64,000 nt of DNA from Rhizobium sp. RCAM05350. Lineage in GTDB: Bacteria > Pseudomonadota > Alphaproteobacteria > Rhizobiales > Rhizobiaceae. Below, in pieces: positions 27,962-37,205 of the stretch; positions within the stretch are counted from its first letter, which is position 1, and each line of letters starts with the position of its first letter. The stretch lies in assembly GCA_024426085.1 (NCBI GenBank), contig CP087974.1, positions 3,076,001 to 3,140,000 of the forward strand, in the 5' to 3' direction. A program made the position numbers and the translations under genes. The notes under the pieces were generated by a model that worked only from the letters and a program-made list of their open reading frames with translations, was not told where the DNA came from and ran no database searches.

Positions 27962-28965
27962 TCAAACGATCGGCACGTCGAAAGCCTCGCCCGCCCGCAA
28001 AGCCCGAAACCGCTGGGGCGCCACGCCCTGATTCTTCAGGGCCACCTCAAGCGCCTGCGCCGGCGCCTCGATCCCTTCATTGGTCAGCTGCACCGTCCCG
28101 AAATGGTGACCGGCTGCATAGGAAGCCTTGCAGAGTTGCAGGCCCTCAACGGCCTCTTGCGGGTTCTGGTGCTGGGCCTTCATGAACCAGCGTGGCTCAT
28201 AGGCGCCGATCGGCAGGTTGGCGAGGCGGAAAGTGCCGTGCTTTTCGGCAGCCGCCCTGTAGTTGATGCCATCGTGAAAGCCGGTATCGCCGATATGGTA
28301 GATCTTTCCTGATGGCGTCGAGATCACGAAGGCGGCCCAGAGTGCCATGCGGCGGTCGCGGGACGTGCGTGCCGACCAGTGGTGGCAGGGCTCGCAGTCG
28401 ATGGTAACGCCATCCCAGAAGGAAATCTGCTCGCCCCAATCCATGTCTGAAATTTTTGCGTCGGGAAGGGCGCGGTGAATGATCGTGTCATTGCCGAGCG
28501 GAGTGATGATGTGAGGGCCGTGCTCGTCGTGTAGCCGTCTCAGGGTGGCGAGGTCCAGATGGTCGTAATGGTTGTGGGTGACAACAACGATATCGATCGG
28601 CGGCAGGTCATCGAAGGCGATGCCGGGCGCGACCACGCGTTTGGGGCCTACGAAGGAAAACGGGCTGGTGCGTGGCGACCAGACCGGGTCGGTCAGGATA
28701 TTGAGCCCGGCGACTTGGATCAGCAGCGTGGCATGGCCCACCATGGTGACGCGCAGCCCGTTGCCGGCGATGCGATCATCAGGCTTTGCCGCGGGAAAAG
28801 GGCTGCTGATATTCTTCGGCCAGGCAATCCGTCCACCGCCGAACTGCCAGCGCATCAGTTCGCATGAAAGCCGAGCGGCGCTTCACCTTCGGGATTGAAG
28901 AAGACGGTGCCGTCGAAGTGATCGGAGATGGGGCCGGTATAATAGGGATTTCTGATCTGGCTCAC
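27962..28965 (-). CDS. MBL-fold metallo-hydrolase (NAPE-PLD/UlaG-like)
   Basis: Metallo-beta-lactamase fold protein of about 334 residues. The metal motif THNHYDHLD gives HxHxDH; further ligands are in CEPCHHWSART and GDTGFHDG. The start is taken as GTG at 28965 (SQIRNPYYTGPISDHFDGTV). One missing base near 28860 splits off the N-terminal 34 residues; repaired, it reads GFHAELMRWQFGGG. Relatives act on phosphodiester or lactone bonds, but no substrate is shown here. Cytoplasmic or peripheral. Confidence 0.86.
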
Positions 28966-29135
28966 TGCAGTTCTTTCATTGTACCGGTTTGCACCTTAAC
29001 ATGGGGGTCTGCCTTGATCCCTTCAATCCAAAGATAGCCGCTAGTTTTGGGGGACCGCTCGAGCCGATTTCTGGCACTGGAACGATCTTTGGGCTATAAC
29101 AGATTACGAAATACAATCAGTCATTGGAGGGTGAC

Positions 29136-29467
29136 ATGGAAAGGGAAGCAACCGTTCGCGGGCTCTTCGCAGCCTATCTGGCCAACCGGAAGGACGAGGT
29201 CTCCGACATGCTCACGGAGGATTTCACCTTTTCCAGTCCTCGCGACGACCATATCGACAAGGCCGCCTATTTCGAACATTGCTGGCCGCAGCCGCCGGTC
29301 TTCCGTGCCATCCACATCGAACGCGTATCGCTGGAAGACAACGAAGCGCTGGTGCGCTACCGGGGCCGAAAAGCATGACGGCGGCGCATTTCGCAATGTG
29401 GAGGTCATCCGATTCCATGGGGATCGTATGTGCCTCGGTGGAGGTCTATTTCGGCCGCGATGCCTGA
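29136..29467 (+). CDS. SnoaL/NTF2-like small protein
   Basis: NTF2-fold protein of about 110 residues: MEREATVRGLFAAYLANRKD, MLTEDFTFSSPRDDHIDKAA, then VSLEDNEALVRYRG. Extra bases near 29365 and 29433 break the last third; repaired, it ends KHDGGAFRNVEVIRFHGDRM then CSVEVYFGRDA. The SnoaL-like family includes ketosteroid isomerase-like enzymes and many proteins of unknown role. No operon partner. Confidence 0.8.
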
Positions 29468-29614
29468 AAGGCTCGCAGACGGGCGGATGGAGCGGTGAAA
29501 TTGGCGCCTCGCCTTGACTTTCCCGGGCATATCGTGTTTACCGCCCGCAATCTGCGACAAGAACAAGACTTGTAGCCACCGACCCGGACCCATTGCGGAG
29601 ATCCTGGAGGTCAA

Positions 29615-29649
29615 CACCCGACAGCGCGTTGCGCCCTCGGGTGCTTTTT
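29615..29649 (+). terminator. Terminator hairpin upstream of ffh
   Basis: CACCCGA / TCGGGTG outer stem, 2x2 internal loop, GCGC-GTT-GCGC inner stem, then CTTTTT. It lies 148 bases after the SnoaL-like stop and 84 bases before ffh. It may end that gene's transcript or a short non-coding RNA from 29.5 kb. Confidence 0.65.
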
Positions 29650-29732
29650 GGCTTTGCGTCTTGTTTTCGTCAAGGAAAAGCACAACGTTTCGGGCACTCA
29701 ACCAGATGCCATGAAACGACAAGGATGAAGCG

Positions 29733-31286
29733 ATGTTTGAAAGTCTCCAGGACCGCCTTGGGTCAATCCTGAATGGATTGACCGGCCGTGGCGCGCTGTC
29801 GGAAGCCGATGTTTCGGCTGCCCTGCGCGAGGTTCGCCGTGCGCTCCTGGAAGCCGACGTCGCTCTCGAAGTCGTGCGCTCCTTCACCGACAAGGTGCGC
29901 GAGAAGGCCGTCGGCGCGGAAATCCTGAAGTCGATCAAGCCCGGCCAGATGGTCGTCAAGATCGTCCATGACGAGCTGATCAACATGCTCGGCTCTGAAG
30001 GCGTGCCGATTGATCTGAATGCGCCGGCGCCGGTCGTCATCATGATGGTCGGTCTGCAGGGTTCGGGCAAGACGACGACGACGGGCAAGATTGCCCTGCG
30101 CATGAAGACGCGGGACAAGAAGAAAGTCCTGATGGCGTCGCTCGACACGCGCCGTCCGGCCGCGCAGGAGCAGCTGCGCCAGCTCGGCGTCCAGACCGGC
30201 GTCGATACGCTGGCAATCATTGCCGGCCAGTCGCCGACCGATATTGCCGCGCGCGCCGTGCAGGCTGCCAAGCTCGGCGGCCATGACATCGTCATCCTCG
30301 ACACGGCCGGCCGCACCCATATCGACGAACCGCTGATGCTCGAGATGGCCGAGATCAAGCGCCGTTCGAACCCGCATGAAATCCTGCTGGTCGCCGATGC
30401 GCTGACCGGTCAGGACGCCGTCAACCTCGCCCTGCAATTTCGACGAGCGCGTCGGCATTACCGGCCTTGTTCTGACCCGGATGGACGGCGACGGCCGCGG
30501 CGGTGCGGCCCTTTCGATGCGCGCCGTTACCGGCAAGCCGATCAAGCTGATCGGTGTTGGCGAGAAGATGGCGGAGCTCGAAGAGTTCCACCCGCGTCGC
30601 GTCGCCGACCGTATCCTCGGCATGGGCGATATCGTCTCGCTGGTCGAGAAGGCTGCCGAGAGCATCGATGCCGAGAAGGCGGCGGCGATGGCCGCCAAGA
30701 TGAAGACCGGCAAGTTCGATCTCAACGATCTCGCCGACCAGCTTGGCCAGATGCAGAAGATGGGCGGCATGGGTGGCATCATGGGTATGATGCCCGGCAT
30801 GGCCGGCATGAAGGACAAGATGGCGTCTGCCGGTCTCGACGACCGCATGTTCGGACGCCAGCTCGCCATCATCTCCTCGATGACCAAGGCCGAGCGCGCC
30901 AACCCGGACATGCTCAAGCATTCGCGCAAGAAGCGCATCGCGGCCGGTTCCGGCACGGATGCGGCCGAAATCAACAAGCTTCTGAAAATGCACCGTTCCA
31001 TGGCCGACATGATGAAAATGATGGGCGGCAAGGGCAAGGGCGGCATGATGAAGCAGATGATGGGCGGTCTTGCCGGCAAGATGGGTCTTGGGGGCATGGG
31101 TGGCGGCATGCCGGACCTTTCCAAGATGGACCCCAAGCAGCTCGAAGCGTTGCAGAAGCAGGCGGAAGCCGCCGGCCTCGGCAAGGGCATGGGGGTGGAT
31201 TGCCCGGTTTGGGCGGTGGCGGCATGAAGCTGCCCGGTCTCGGTGGCGGTTTCCCGGGGCTTCCCGGCCTGCCGAAGAAGAAGTGA
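29733..31286 (+). CDS. ffh: Signal recognition particle protein Ffh
   Basis: SRP54 GTPase of about 518 residues. N domain MFESLQDRLGSILNGLTGRG; G domain P-loop GLQGSGKTTTTGK, DTAGRTHIDEPLM, TRMDGDGRGGAALS. The Met-rich M domain binds 4.5S RNA and signal sequences (GGMGGIMGMMPGMAGMKDKM, ANPDMLKHSRKKRIAAGSG). A T inserted at 30433 (between C and G) and a G missing near 31195 break it; repaired, it reads NLARNFDERVGITG and ends LPGLPKKK. I found no 4.5S RNA gene in the window. First gene of the ffh-chorismate mutase-rpsP-rimM-trmD cluster. Confidence 0.96.
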   Translation: MFESLQDRLGSILNGLTGRGALSEADVSAALREVRRALLEADVALEVVRSFTDKVREKAVGAEILKSIKPGQMVVKIVHDELINMLGSEGVPIDLNAPAPVVIMMVGLQGSGKTTTTGKIALRMKTRDKKKVLMASLDTRRPAAQEQLRQLGVQTGVDTLAIIAGQSPTDIAARAVQAAKLGGHDIVILDTAGRTHIDEPLMLEMAEIKRRSNPHEILLVADALTGQDAVNLALQFRRARRHYRPCSDPDGRRRPRRCGPFDARRYRQADQADRCWREDGGARRVPPASRRRPYPRHGRYRLAGREGCREHRCREGGGDGRQDEDRQVRSQRSRRPAWPDAEDGRHGWHHGYDARHGRHEGQDGVCRSRRPHVRTPARHHLLDDQGRARQPGHAQAFAQEAHRGRFRHGCGRNQQASENAPFHGRHDENDGRQGQGRHDEADDGRSCRQDGSWGHGWRHAGPFQDGPQAARSVAEAGGSRRPRQGHGGGLPGLGGGGMKLPGLGGGFPGLPGLPKKK

Positions 31287-31299
31287 GGACTGGACCCGT

Positions 31300-31602
31300 A
31301 TGATTGATCCAGCAGTCAAACAGGAACTCTCAGGCTACCGCCAGTCGATCGACAATATCGACGCGGCGCTCGTGCACATGCTGGCCGAACGCTTCCGCTG
31401 CACCAAGGCAGTGGGCGTGCTGAAGGCCAAATACAATTTGCCGCCGGCCGACCCGGCGCGCGAGGAATACCAGATCGAACGCCTTCGCCACCTGGCGCGG
31501 GATGCCAATCTGGATCCGGATTTCGCGGAGAAGTTCCTGAACTTCATCATCCACGAAGTTATCCGGCATCATGAAGCCATCGCTGCCGATCTCAAGGATT
31601 GA
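31300..31602 (+). CDS. Chorismate mutase (AroQ type)
   Basis: All-alpha chorismate mutase of 100 residues, intact: LSGYRQSIDNIDAALVHMLA, ERFRCTKAVGVLKAKYNLPP, REEYQIERLRHLA, FLNFIIHEVIRHHEAI. Arg/Lys positions typical of the AroQ active site are kept. It converts chorismate to prephenate for Phe/Tyr synthesis. The position between ffh and rpsP is typical of Rhizobiales. Confidence 0.93.
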   Translation: MIDPAVKQELSGYRQSIDNIDAALVHMLAERFRCTKAVGVLKAKYNLPPADPAREEYQIERLRHLARDANLDPDFAEKFLNFIIHEVIRHHEAIAADLKD

Positions 31603-31665
31603 TCAGCTTTAAAAATACACAAAAAGGCCGCCAGAGGCGGTTTGATATCTCAAGGAGTACATGAC

Positions 31666-32028
31666 ATGGCACTGAAAATTCGTCTCGCCCACGGTGGTTC
31701 CAAGAAGCGCCCGTTCTACCAGATCGTTATCGCTGACGTCCGTTCGCCGCGCGACGGCCGTTTCCTGGAAAAGGTCGGCTCGTGGAACCCGATGCTCAAG
31801 AAGGACGACGCAAAGCGTGTTGAACTGAACGTCGAGCGCATCCAGCATTGGATGTCGAACGGCGCGCTGCCGACCGACCGCGTCCTGCGCTTCCTCAACG
31901 AAGCCGGCGTTGCAACCCGCGAAACCCGCAACAACCCGACCAAGGGTCTGCCGGGCAAGAAGGCTGTCGAGCGTATCGCCGAAGCCAAGCAGAAGGCCGA
32001 AGACGCAGCCGCTGCTGCCGCCGAATAA
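31666..32028 (+). CDS. rpsP: 30S ribosomal protein S16
   Basis: Intact S16 of 120 residues: MALKIRLAHGGSKKRPFYQI, RDGRFLEKVGSWNPM, LNVERIQHWMSNGALPTDRV, with the Ala-rich alphaproteobacterial tail (AEDAAAAAAE). AAGGAG precedes the ATG at 31666. A short GC hairpin (CCGCC-AGA-GGCGG) lies in the leader after the chorismate mutase stop. Confidence 0.97.
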   Translation: MALKIRLAHGGSKKRPFYQIVIADVRSPRDGRFLEKVGSWNPMLKKDDAKRVELNVERIQHWMSNGALPTDRVLRFLNEAGVATRETRNNPTKGLPGKKAVERIAEAKQKAEDAAAAAAE

Positions 32029-32053
32029 GCCTGGCGATAGCCAATTTCTGAAG

Positions 32054-32081
32054 CGGGCGGCGTTTTCATGCCGCCCGTTTT
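32054..32081 (+). terminator. Terminator/attenuator between rpsP and rimM
   Basis: CGGGCGGC, an 8-base loop, GCCGCCCG, then TTTTCG. An 8-bp perfect stem 25 bases after rpsP; likely lowers expression of rimM-trmD relative to S16. Confidence 0.72.
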
Positions 32082-32120
32082 CGTTTATGCGAGTGGCATG
32101 ATCTGGAGAGTGACCCGGCA

Positions 32121-32684
32121 ATGAGCAAACTCAAAAACCCTGTCCATATGGGAACGATCGGCGGCGCTCAGGGCCTGCGCGGCGAGGTGCGTGTCAAATC
32201 CTTCGCAGAAGAGCCGACCGCGATCGGCGATTACGGCCATCTGCATGCCGAGGACGGGCGGACGTTCGAGGTCCTGGAAGTGCGCGAGGCGAAGAATGTC
32301 GTCGTCGTGCGGTTTCGCGGCGTCAACGATCGCAATGCCGCCGAGGCGTTGAACGGGCTGGAGCTCTATGTCGAGCGCGACAACCTGCCGGACGACGATC
32401 TCGACGAGGACGAATTCTTCTATGCCGATCTCGAGGGCCTCGAAGCGCTCGATGCCGACGGCAAGAGCTATGGCACCGTTACCGGCGTGTTCGACTTTGG
32501 CGCAGGCGATCTCTTGGAGCTGAAAGGCCCGGGCAAGCGGCCGGTGCTGATCCCCTTTACCGAATGGTCGGTGCTGGAAATCGACCTGGAAGCCGGGACG
32601 ATGCTGGTTGATCCGCTCGCTGCTGGTCTCACCGACGACAAGGACGAGGATCCGACCAGCCAGTTCAAGCCGAAGGCGAAGTAA
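32121..32684 (+). CDS. rimM: Ribosome maturation factor RimM
   Basis: 187 residues, intact. N-terminal domain GTIGGAQGLRGEVRVKSFAE; PRC-barrel with GTVTGVFDFGAGDLLELKGP and VLIPFTEWSVLEIDLEAG. RimM helps 30S head assembly around S19. The C-terminal tail is Asp-rich. The stop is 4 bases before trmD. Confidence 0.95.
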   Translation: MSKLKNPVHMGTIGGAQGLRGEVRVKSFAEEPTAIGDYGHLHAEDGRTFEVLEVREAKNVVVVRFRGVNDRNAAEALNGLELYVERDNLPDDDLDEDEFFYADLEGLEALDADGKSYGTVTGVFDFGAGDLLELKGPGKRPVLIPFTEWSVLEIDLEAGTMLVDPLAAGLTDDKDEDPTSQFKPKAK

Positions 32685-32688
32685 AACC

Positions 32689-33368
32689 TTGCCCTTCCGC
32701 GCCACCATCCTGACGCTCTATCCGGACATGTTTCCGGGGCATCTCAGCCATTCTCTGTCCGGCAAGGCGCTGGAGCGTGGCCAATGGGCGATCGATACCC
32801 TGCAGATCCGCGATTTTGCCGAGGACAAGCACCGCACGGTCGATGACACGCCGGCCGGCGGCGGCGCCGGCATGGTGCTTCGGGCCGATATTCTGGCCAA
32901 GGCCATCGACCACGCGTCTGACGGCGATGACCGTCCCCGGCTTTTGATGAGCCCGCGCGGCAAACCGTTGACGCAGGAGCGGGTGGGGAACTGGCTGCCG
33001 GTCCCGGCGCCATCATCGTCTGCGGACGGTTCGAAGGGGTAGACCAGCGGGTGATCGACGGGCGAGAGCTCGAAGAGGTTTCGATCGGCGATTATATTCT
33101 CTCCGGCGGCGAACCGGCGGCGCTGATCCTGCTCGACGCCATCGTGCGCATCCTGCCGGGCGTGATGGGCAACGATCTCTCCGGCGTGCATGAAAGTTTT
33201 GAAGGCGGATTGCTGGAGCATCCGCACTATACGCGGCCGCAAGTGTTCGAAGGGCAGGAAATCCCGCCAGTGCTGACCTCGGGCCATCACGGCGATATCG
33301 CCAAATGGCGGGAGGCCGAGGCGAAGCGGCTGACGGCGGAGCGGCGGCCGGATTTGCTGCGGAGGTAG
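32689..33368 (+). CDS. trmD: tRNA (guanine37-N1)-methyltransferase
   Basis: SPOUT methyltransferase of about 227 residues. Start TTG at 32689 (PFRATILTLYPDMFPGHLSH). Motifs: DTPAGGGAGMVLRADI, then after repair CGRFEGVDQRVID, SIGDYILSGGEPAAL and GHHGDIAKWRE. One G is missing near 32985-32988 (GTGGGGAAC for GTGGGGGAAC). TrmD makes m1G37 and prevents +1 frameshifting; it is essential, so the break is almost certainly an error. Confidence 0.95.
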
Positions 33369-33466
33369 GCTTTGCCGCCGCCTGACAATAAGCATGGCAC
33401 GCTACACCAGCGCGCCATGCTCTTTGGAATTTCGGTCAATCACAAAGCAACCACCGAACCGATCCC

Positions 33467-34689
33467 CTATTCCGCCGCCTGAGGCAGCGCGCCGGCGGCC
33501 ATTTCCGGTCTGCCTCCGGAGAGCGTCCGTTGACCCAGCGAAATGGTGAGTACAGCCGCCACGCCGGCCGCCACGGAGAGCCAGAAGCCATTCTGCGCAC
33601 CGAGATTGTCCACGACCCAGCCCGCCAGAAACGCCCCGAACGCCATACCGATGCCGATGCCCGTCATGACCCAGGTGACGCCTTCCGTCAGCATCGATTC
33701 AGGAACCCGGCGCTCGATCAGGCCAAACGCGGTGATGAAGGTCGGCGAGATGGCGATGCCGCTCAGGAAGACGGCCAAGGCCAACAGGGGCACCGTGTCG
33801 GCAATCAGCAGAGGCAGGGCCGTGACGGCAAGAATGCTGACGGCGATCAGCAACTGCTTGTGCAACGGCGTGCGCAGGTTCAGGGCACCAAGCACCAGCC
33901 CCAGAACGAAGGATCCAGACCGCGTAGACGCCGATCACGAGACTGGCAGCGCCCGGCTGTCCGAGTTCCTTGGTGATGGCAACGGTGGTGACCTCAGCCG
34001 TCGCGAACATGGAGCCGACGAACACCAGCGCCAGCGTTATGATCTGCACCGACCGCAGGCGAATGGCCGACGTTCGCGCTGTTCCGGCCTCCGCCGGACG
34101 CACTGCCGGTTCGGTCGATCGCTGCAGGGTGAAGGCGGCGGTTCCGAGAGCAAGGAAAACCGTTGAGATCAGCATGCCGGCCTCGGGAAACAGCGAGACC
34201 GCCAACCCGACCGAGAGCGACGCCCCGGCGATGTAAACCAGCTCATCGGCTGCGGATTCAAAGGCGAAGGCGGTATTCAGCTCGGGGCGGTCCCGGAAGA
34301 TTTCGCTCCAGCGTGCCCGCAGCATCGCGGGAATGCTGGGCATGGCAGCGGCCAGAAAGGCGGAGACGAACAATGTCCATTCCGGCCAATCCTGGTTGGC
34401 TGACAGAATGAGGAGGACAAAGGCCATCACCGAGACAATCGTTGTCGGCACGATGACAGCAGTTTGTCCAAACCGGTCGATCATGCGAGATCTGCGGCGC
34501 AACGAGCGCGTTGGTCAGCGCGAACGTCGCCGAAACCGCGCCGGCAATCCAATATTCGCCGCGTGTCTGCGACAGCATGGCGACAATGCCGATCGGGGCC
34601 ATGGCGATCGGCAGGCGGGCAAAGAAACCGGCGGCGGAAAAACCCTTGGCCCCCGGCACACTGAATATTTCCTTGTAGGGATTGGACAT
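33467..34689 (-). CDS. MFS transporter, probable drug efflux
   Basis: Twelve-helix major facilitator of about 408 residues: MSNPYKEIFSVPGAKGFSAA, GFFARLPIAMAPIGIVAMLS, PQISRMIDRFGQ (loop 2-3), FAFESAADELVYIAGASLSV, EGVTWVMTGIGIGMAFGAFL. Breaks: a CG unit lost near 34492 and an extra A near 33913 (W-SFVLGLVLGALNLRTP when repaired). Divergent from a TetR gene across a shared operator array, so it is probably the TetR's target. Substrate unknown. Confidence 0.85.
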
Positions 34690-34725
34690 CGGATGCTCCT
34701 GAAATCGTTTGGATGCACCACTGAC

Positions 34726-34813
34726 ATACGTGGCGTATGCTATAAGGTGATTGCATACGTACCGTATGTCAATTAAAATACGCAGCGTATGTAAAAATAA
34801 ATACGTGACGTAT
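34726..34813. promoter_or_regulatory. Array of four palindromic operators (ATACG-N3-CGTAT)
   Basis: Four copies of the 13-bp palindrome at 34726-34738, 34755-34767, 34778-34790 and 34801-34813, with centres TGG, TAC, CAG and TGA. Centre-to-centre spacing is 29, 23 and 23 bp. They fill the 141-bp gap between the divergent MFS and tetR starts. The last site ends 17 bases before the tetR ATG, the first begins 36 bases before the MFS ATG. Very likely the binding sites of the adjacent TetR. Confidence 0.85.
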
Positions 34814-34830
34814 GTAAAACAGGAGCCCCT

Positions 34831-35425
34831 ATGATCAAGCCGCGCCCCGAAATGATCGCCGAAACACGCGCCAAGCTGGTCGCCGCTGCCCGGCATGCCT
34901 TCGGGACCGTTGGATACGCACAATCGTCAATGGATGACTTCACAGCGACGGCGGGCCTGACCCGCGGCGCTCTCTACCACCACTTCGGCGACAAGAAGGG
35001 GCTGCTGCAGGCGGTCATTCAGCAGATCGATGCCGAGATGACGGCGCGGTTGAGCAGGGTTTCGGCCGGGGCCGCAACACGCTGGCAGGGGGTTTGTGGA
35101 TGAGTGCGCCACCTATATCGAGATGGCATTGGAGCCGGAAATCCAGCGGATCATGTTCCATGATGGTCCCGCCGTCCTTGGCGACATATCACAATGGCCA
35201 ACCACCAGCGGCTGCATTGCCGCCCTCAAGAAAAGCCTTGGCCAGCTCAAGCAGGACGGTGTGATTATCGACCTCGACGAGGAGGTGACGGCACGCATGA
35301 TCAATGGCGCCAGCAGCAATGCCGCCCTGTGGGTTGCCAATTCCGACAACCCGGAGGAAACCTCAAAGAGGGCAGTGCAGGGTTTTCGCACGCTGCTCGA
35401 AGGGCTGCGATCGAAACAGGTCTGA
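34831..35425 (+). CDS. TetR/AcrR-family transcriptional regulator
   Basis: Regulator of about 197 residues. The N-terminal helix-turn-helix reads FGTVGYAQSSMDDFTATAGL then TRGALYHHFGDKKGLLQAVI, strongly TetR. The ligand domain continues ECATYIEMALEPEIQRIMFH and ends LLEGLRSKQV. A G added to a run at 35088-35092 creates an early stop; repaired, the junction reads WQGFVDECATYIEM. It is expected to repress itself and the divergent MFS pump through the four ATACG-N3-CGTAT sites. Confidence 0.9.
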
Positions 35426-35495
35426 TGGGGTTGCGTTTATGGCCTTTGCCCCGAAGCTGAGAAAGGCCCTTGTATTTTTTGGTGATTGTCTCCTC

Positions 35496-36398
35496 CTACC
35501 GCCCGTGGTCCCTCATTTCGCCAACCGACATGAGGCTCACGCCCGTTTCGGTGGAAACAAAAAGGTCTTCCGTCAGAGGATAGGGTTCATTCGCGGCATC
35601 TTGTCTGATCTTCTCTGCAAAGGCCCGCCGTCCTGAGAAGTCCGGCGTCCAGGCGACAAGGAAATCGCGGTTCGGAATGCCAACGAACACGCGGGGCGTT
35701 TTTAGTGCATTACGCAATCGGGCCATGAAGCCCGGCAGGAGAAGCTGGGCGGCGCTGTAGGAGTCTTCGGTTGCGACTGTCACGAAGGCCCCTTCTTCGC
35801 CTCTCCTCGGCTCCAATTCCTGCGATTGCGAATGGGTTTCCAGATTGGCCATCGCCTGCGCCTCGATAACCTCCTGTCCGACACCCCAGGCGCCAAGAAC
35901 CGGTTTTTGCATCAACTCATAACTTCCGTCACGGTCCAGTACGTAGGCGATACTAAGGCCGGAAAAGAAAGGGCGCAGCAGCAGGTCAGGCGCCGTTTGC
36001 ACGAACTCTTCGGGCACGATCTGGAGCAAAAGGCGCGTCTTTGCCGTGGAATAGGGGATGCTCGTGCTCGAAGCGTTATGCGGGTTGTTGGAAACAGCAT
36101 TCTCAAAGAAATCGACGATGGCGTTTTCCCGTTCGTCGCCTTCCATATCCCGGACAGTCAGAAATATATTGTCCAAGGATATTTTCATGTCACCGAGAAC
36201 CACCATCATCGGATCGACAATTGGAAGAACGGAGCATCCGGGATGGCGGTGCCCCAATATGGCAATGACTTCCCGTTTGAAGCGCTCATCCTGCAAATTT
36301 GCTGCCCTCGCTGTCACACCGCCACATACTGTAGCGACAACCCCTGTAAGAGTGATCCGAAGAAAATCCCGTCGAAAACAGGGATCATGGCTGCCCAT
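35496..36398 (-). CDS. DUF1444-like exported protein with Tat-type signal
   Basis: Intact protein of about 300 residues (up to 318 with the upstream start at 36452). The N-terminus CFRRDFLRITLTGVVATVCG has the twin-arginine pattern RRDFLRI and an ARA cleavage site. The body (LPIVDPMMVVLGDMKISLDN, LRPFFSGLSIAYVLDRDGSY, RVFVGIPNRDFLVAWTPDFS) resembles the DUF1444/YtpQ family. That family is normally cytosolic, so a Tat leader is unusual. Function unknown. Confidence 0.72.
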   Translation of the reverse strand: MGSHDPCFRRDFLRITLTGVVATVCGGVTARAANLQDERFKREVIAILGHRHPGCSVLPIVDPMMVVLGDMKISLDNIFLTVRDMEGDERENAIVDFFENAVSNNPHNASSTSIPYSTAKTRLLLQIVPEEFVQTAPDLLLRPFFSGLSIAYVLDRDGSYELMQKPVLGAWGVGQEVIEAQAMANLETHSQSQELEPRRGEEGAFVTVATEDSYSAAQLLLPGFMARLRNALKTPRVFVGIPNRDFLVAWTPDFSGRRAFAEKIRQDAANEPYPLTEDLFVSTETGVSLMSVGEMRDHGR

Positions 36399-36458
36399 TT
36401 TTGAGGTTGGTTCGGATAGTCGCTTGGGCGCAATGGCGCTCCACCGATCCATCAGTGC

Positions 36459-37205
36459 CTACCCCGTGACAAAATAATAGACCGCCAGCAACAGCCCAAC
36501 GGCCACCACCAGCCCGCGGATCAGCGCCTGCGGCACGCGGCGGGCGAGCCAGACGCCGGCGTAGCCGCCGAGCGCGCCGCCGGGGATCATGACGGCGGCA
36601 TGCAGCCAGCCGACGACATTGCCGCCGGCAAAGACGACGATGGCGACGGCGGCGATCACCATGGCGAGGAAATTCTTCAACGCGTTGACGCGATGATAGT
36701 CGCCGCCGGTCGAAAGCCCCAGCACGGCGAGCATCATGATGCCCATGCCGGCGCCGAAGAAGCCGCCATAGATGGCGGTGACGAACTGGCCGGCCATGCC
36801 CAGCGGCCCGACCGGCGCGCCGTCCTCAGACGCTCTCGGGCGCAAGAGCGGGCCGAGCGCGAAGATCGCGGTGGCGGCGAGCAGCAGCCAGGGGACCATC
36901 GCCCGGAAAGACGGATTGGACAGCGACAGCAGGATCAGCGCACCGGCAAGGCCGCCGATCAGCGAGAGGATGCCGAGGATTGTGGCTTCGCGGCGATCGG
37001 CCCGGATCTCCTTGCGGTAGGCGAGCGCCGAGGTGACGTAGCCGGGAAACTGGACGATTGAGGAGGTGGCATTGGCGACGATCGGCGGCAGGCCGGCCAG
37101 CGTCATGGCACCGAAGGTGAGGAAGGTGCCGCCGCCGGCAACGGCATTGACCGCGCTCGACAGGAAGCCGGCGACAAACAACATGATGGCAGTCGATATG
37201 GACAT
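36459..37205 (-). CDS. TSUP family (TauE/SafE) transporter
   Basis: Eight-helix permease of 248 residues, intact: MLFVAGFLSSAVNAVAGGGT, ANATSSIVQFPGYVTSALAY, AIYGGFFGAGMGIMMLAVLG, ALGGYAGVWLARRVP. The paired AGGG and GGFFGAGMG motifs are family hallmarks. Members export sulfite, sulfoacetate or other organosulfur anions; substrate here unknown. Confidence 0.9.
   Translation of the reverse strand: MSISTAIMLFVAGFLSSAVNAVAGGGTFLTFGAMTLAGLPPIVANATSSIVQFPGYVTSALAYRKEIRADRREATILGILSLIGGLAGALILLSLSNPSFRAMVPWLLLAATAIFALGPLLRPRASEDGAPVGPLGMAGQFVTAIYGGFFGAGMGIMMLAVLGLSTGGDYHRVNALKNFLAMVIAAVAIVVFAGGNVVGWLHAAVMIPGGALGGYAGVWLARRVPQALIRGLVVAVGLLLAVYYFVTG

Noticed and set aside
29520..29650. 4.5S (SRP) RNA gene next to ffh
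   Set aside because: The conserved SRP RNA apical loop and GGAAG motifs are absent.
33369..37205. Defence or novel multi-gene system between trmD and rplS
   Set aside because: The genes (MFS, TetR, DUF1444-like, TSUP) are separate functions on different strands with no nuclease, toxin or NTPase signature.
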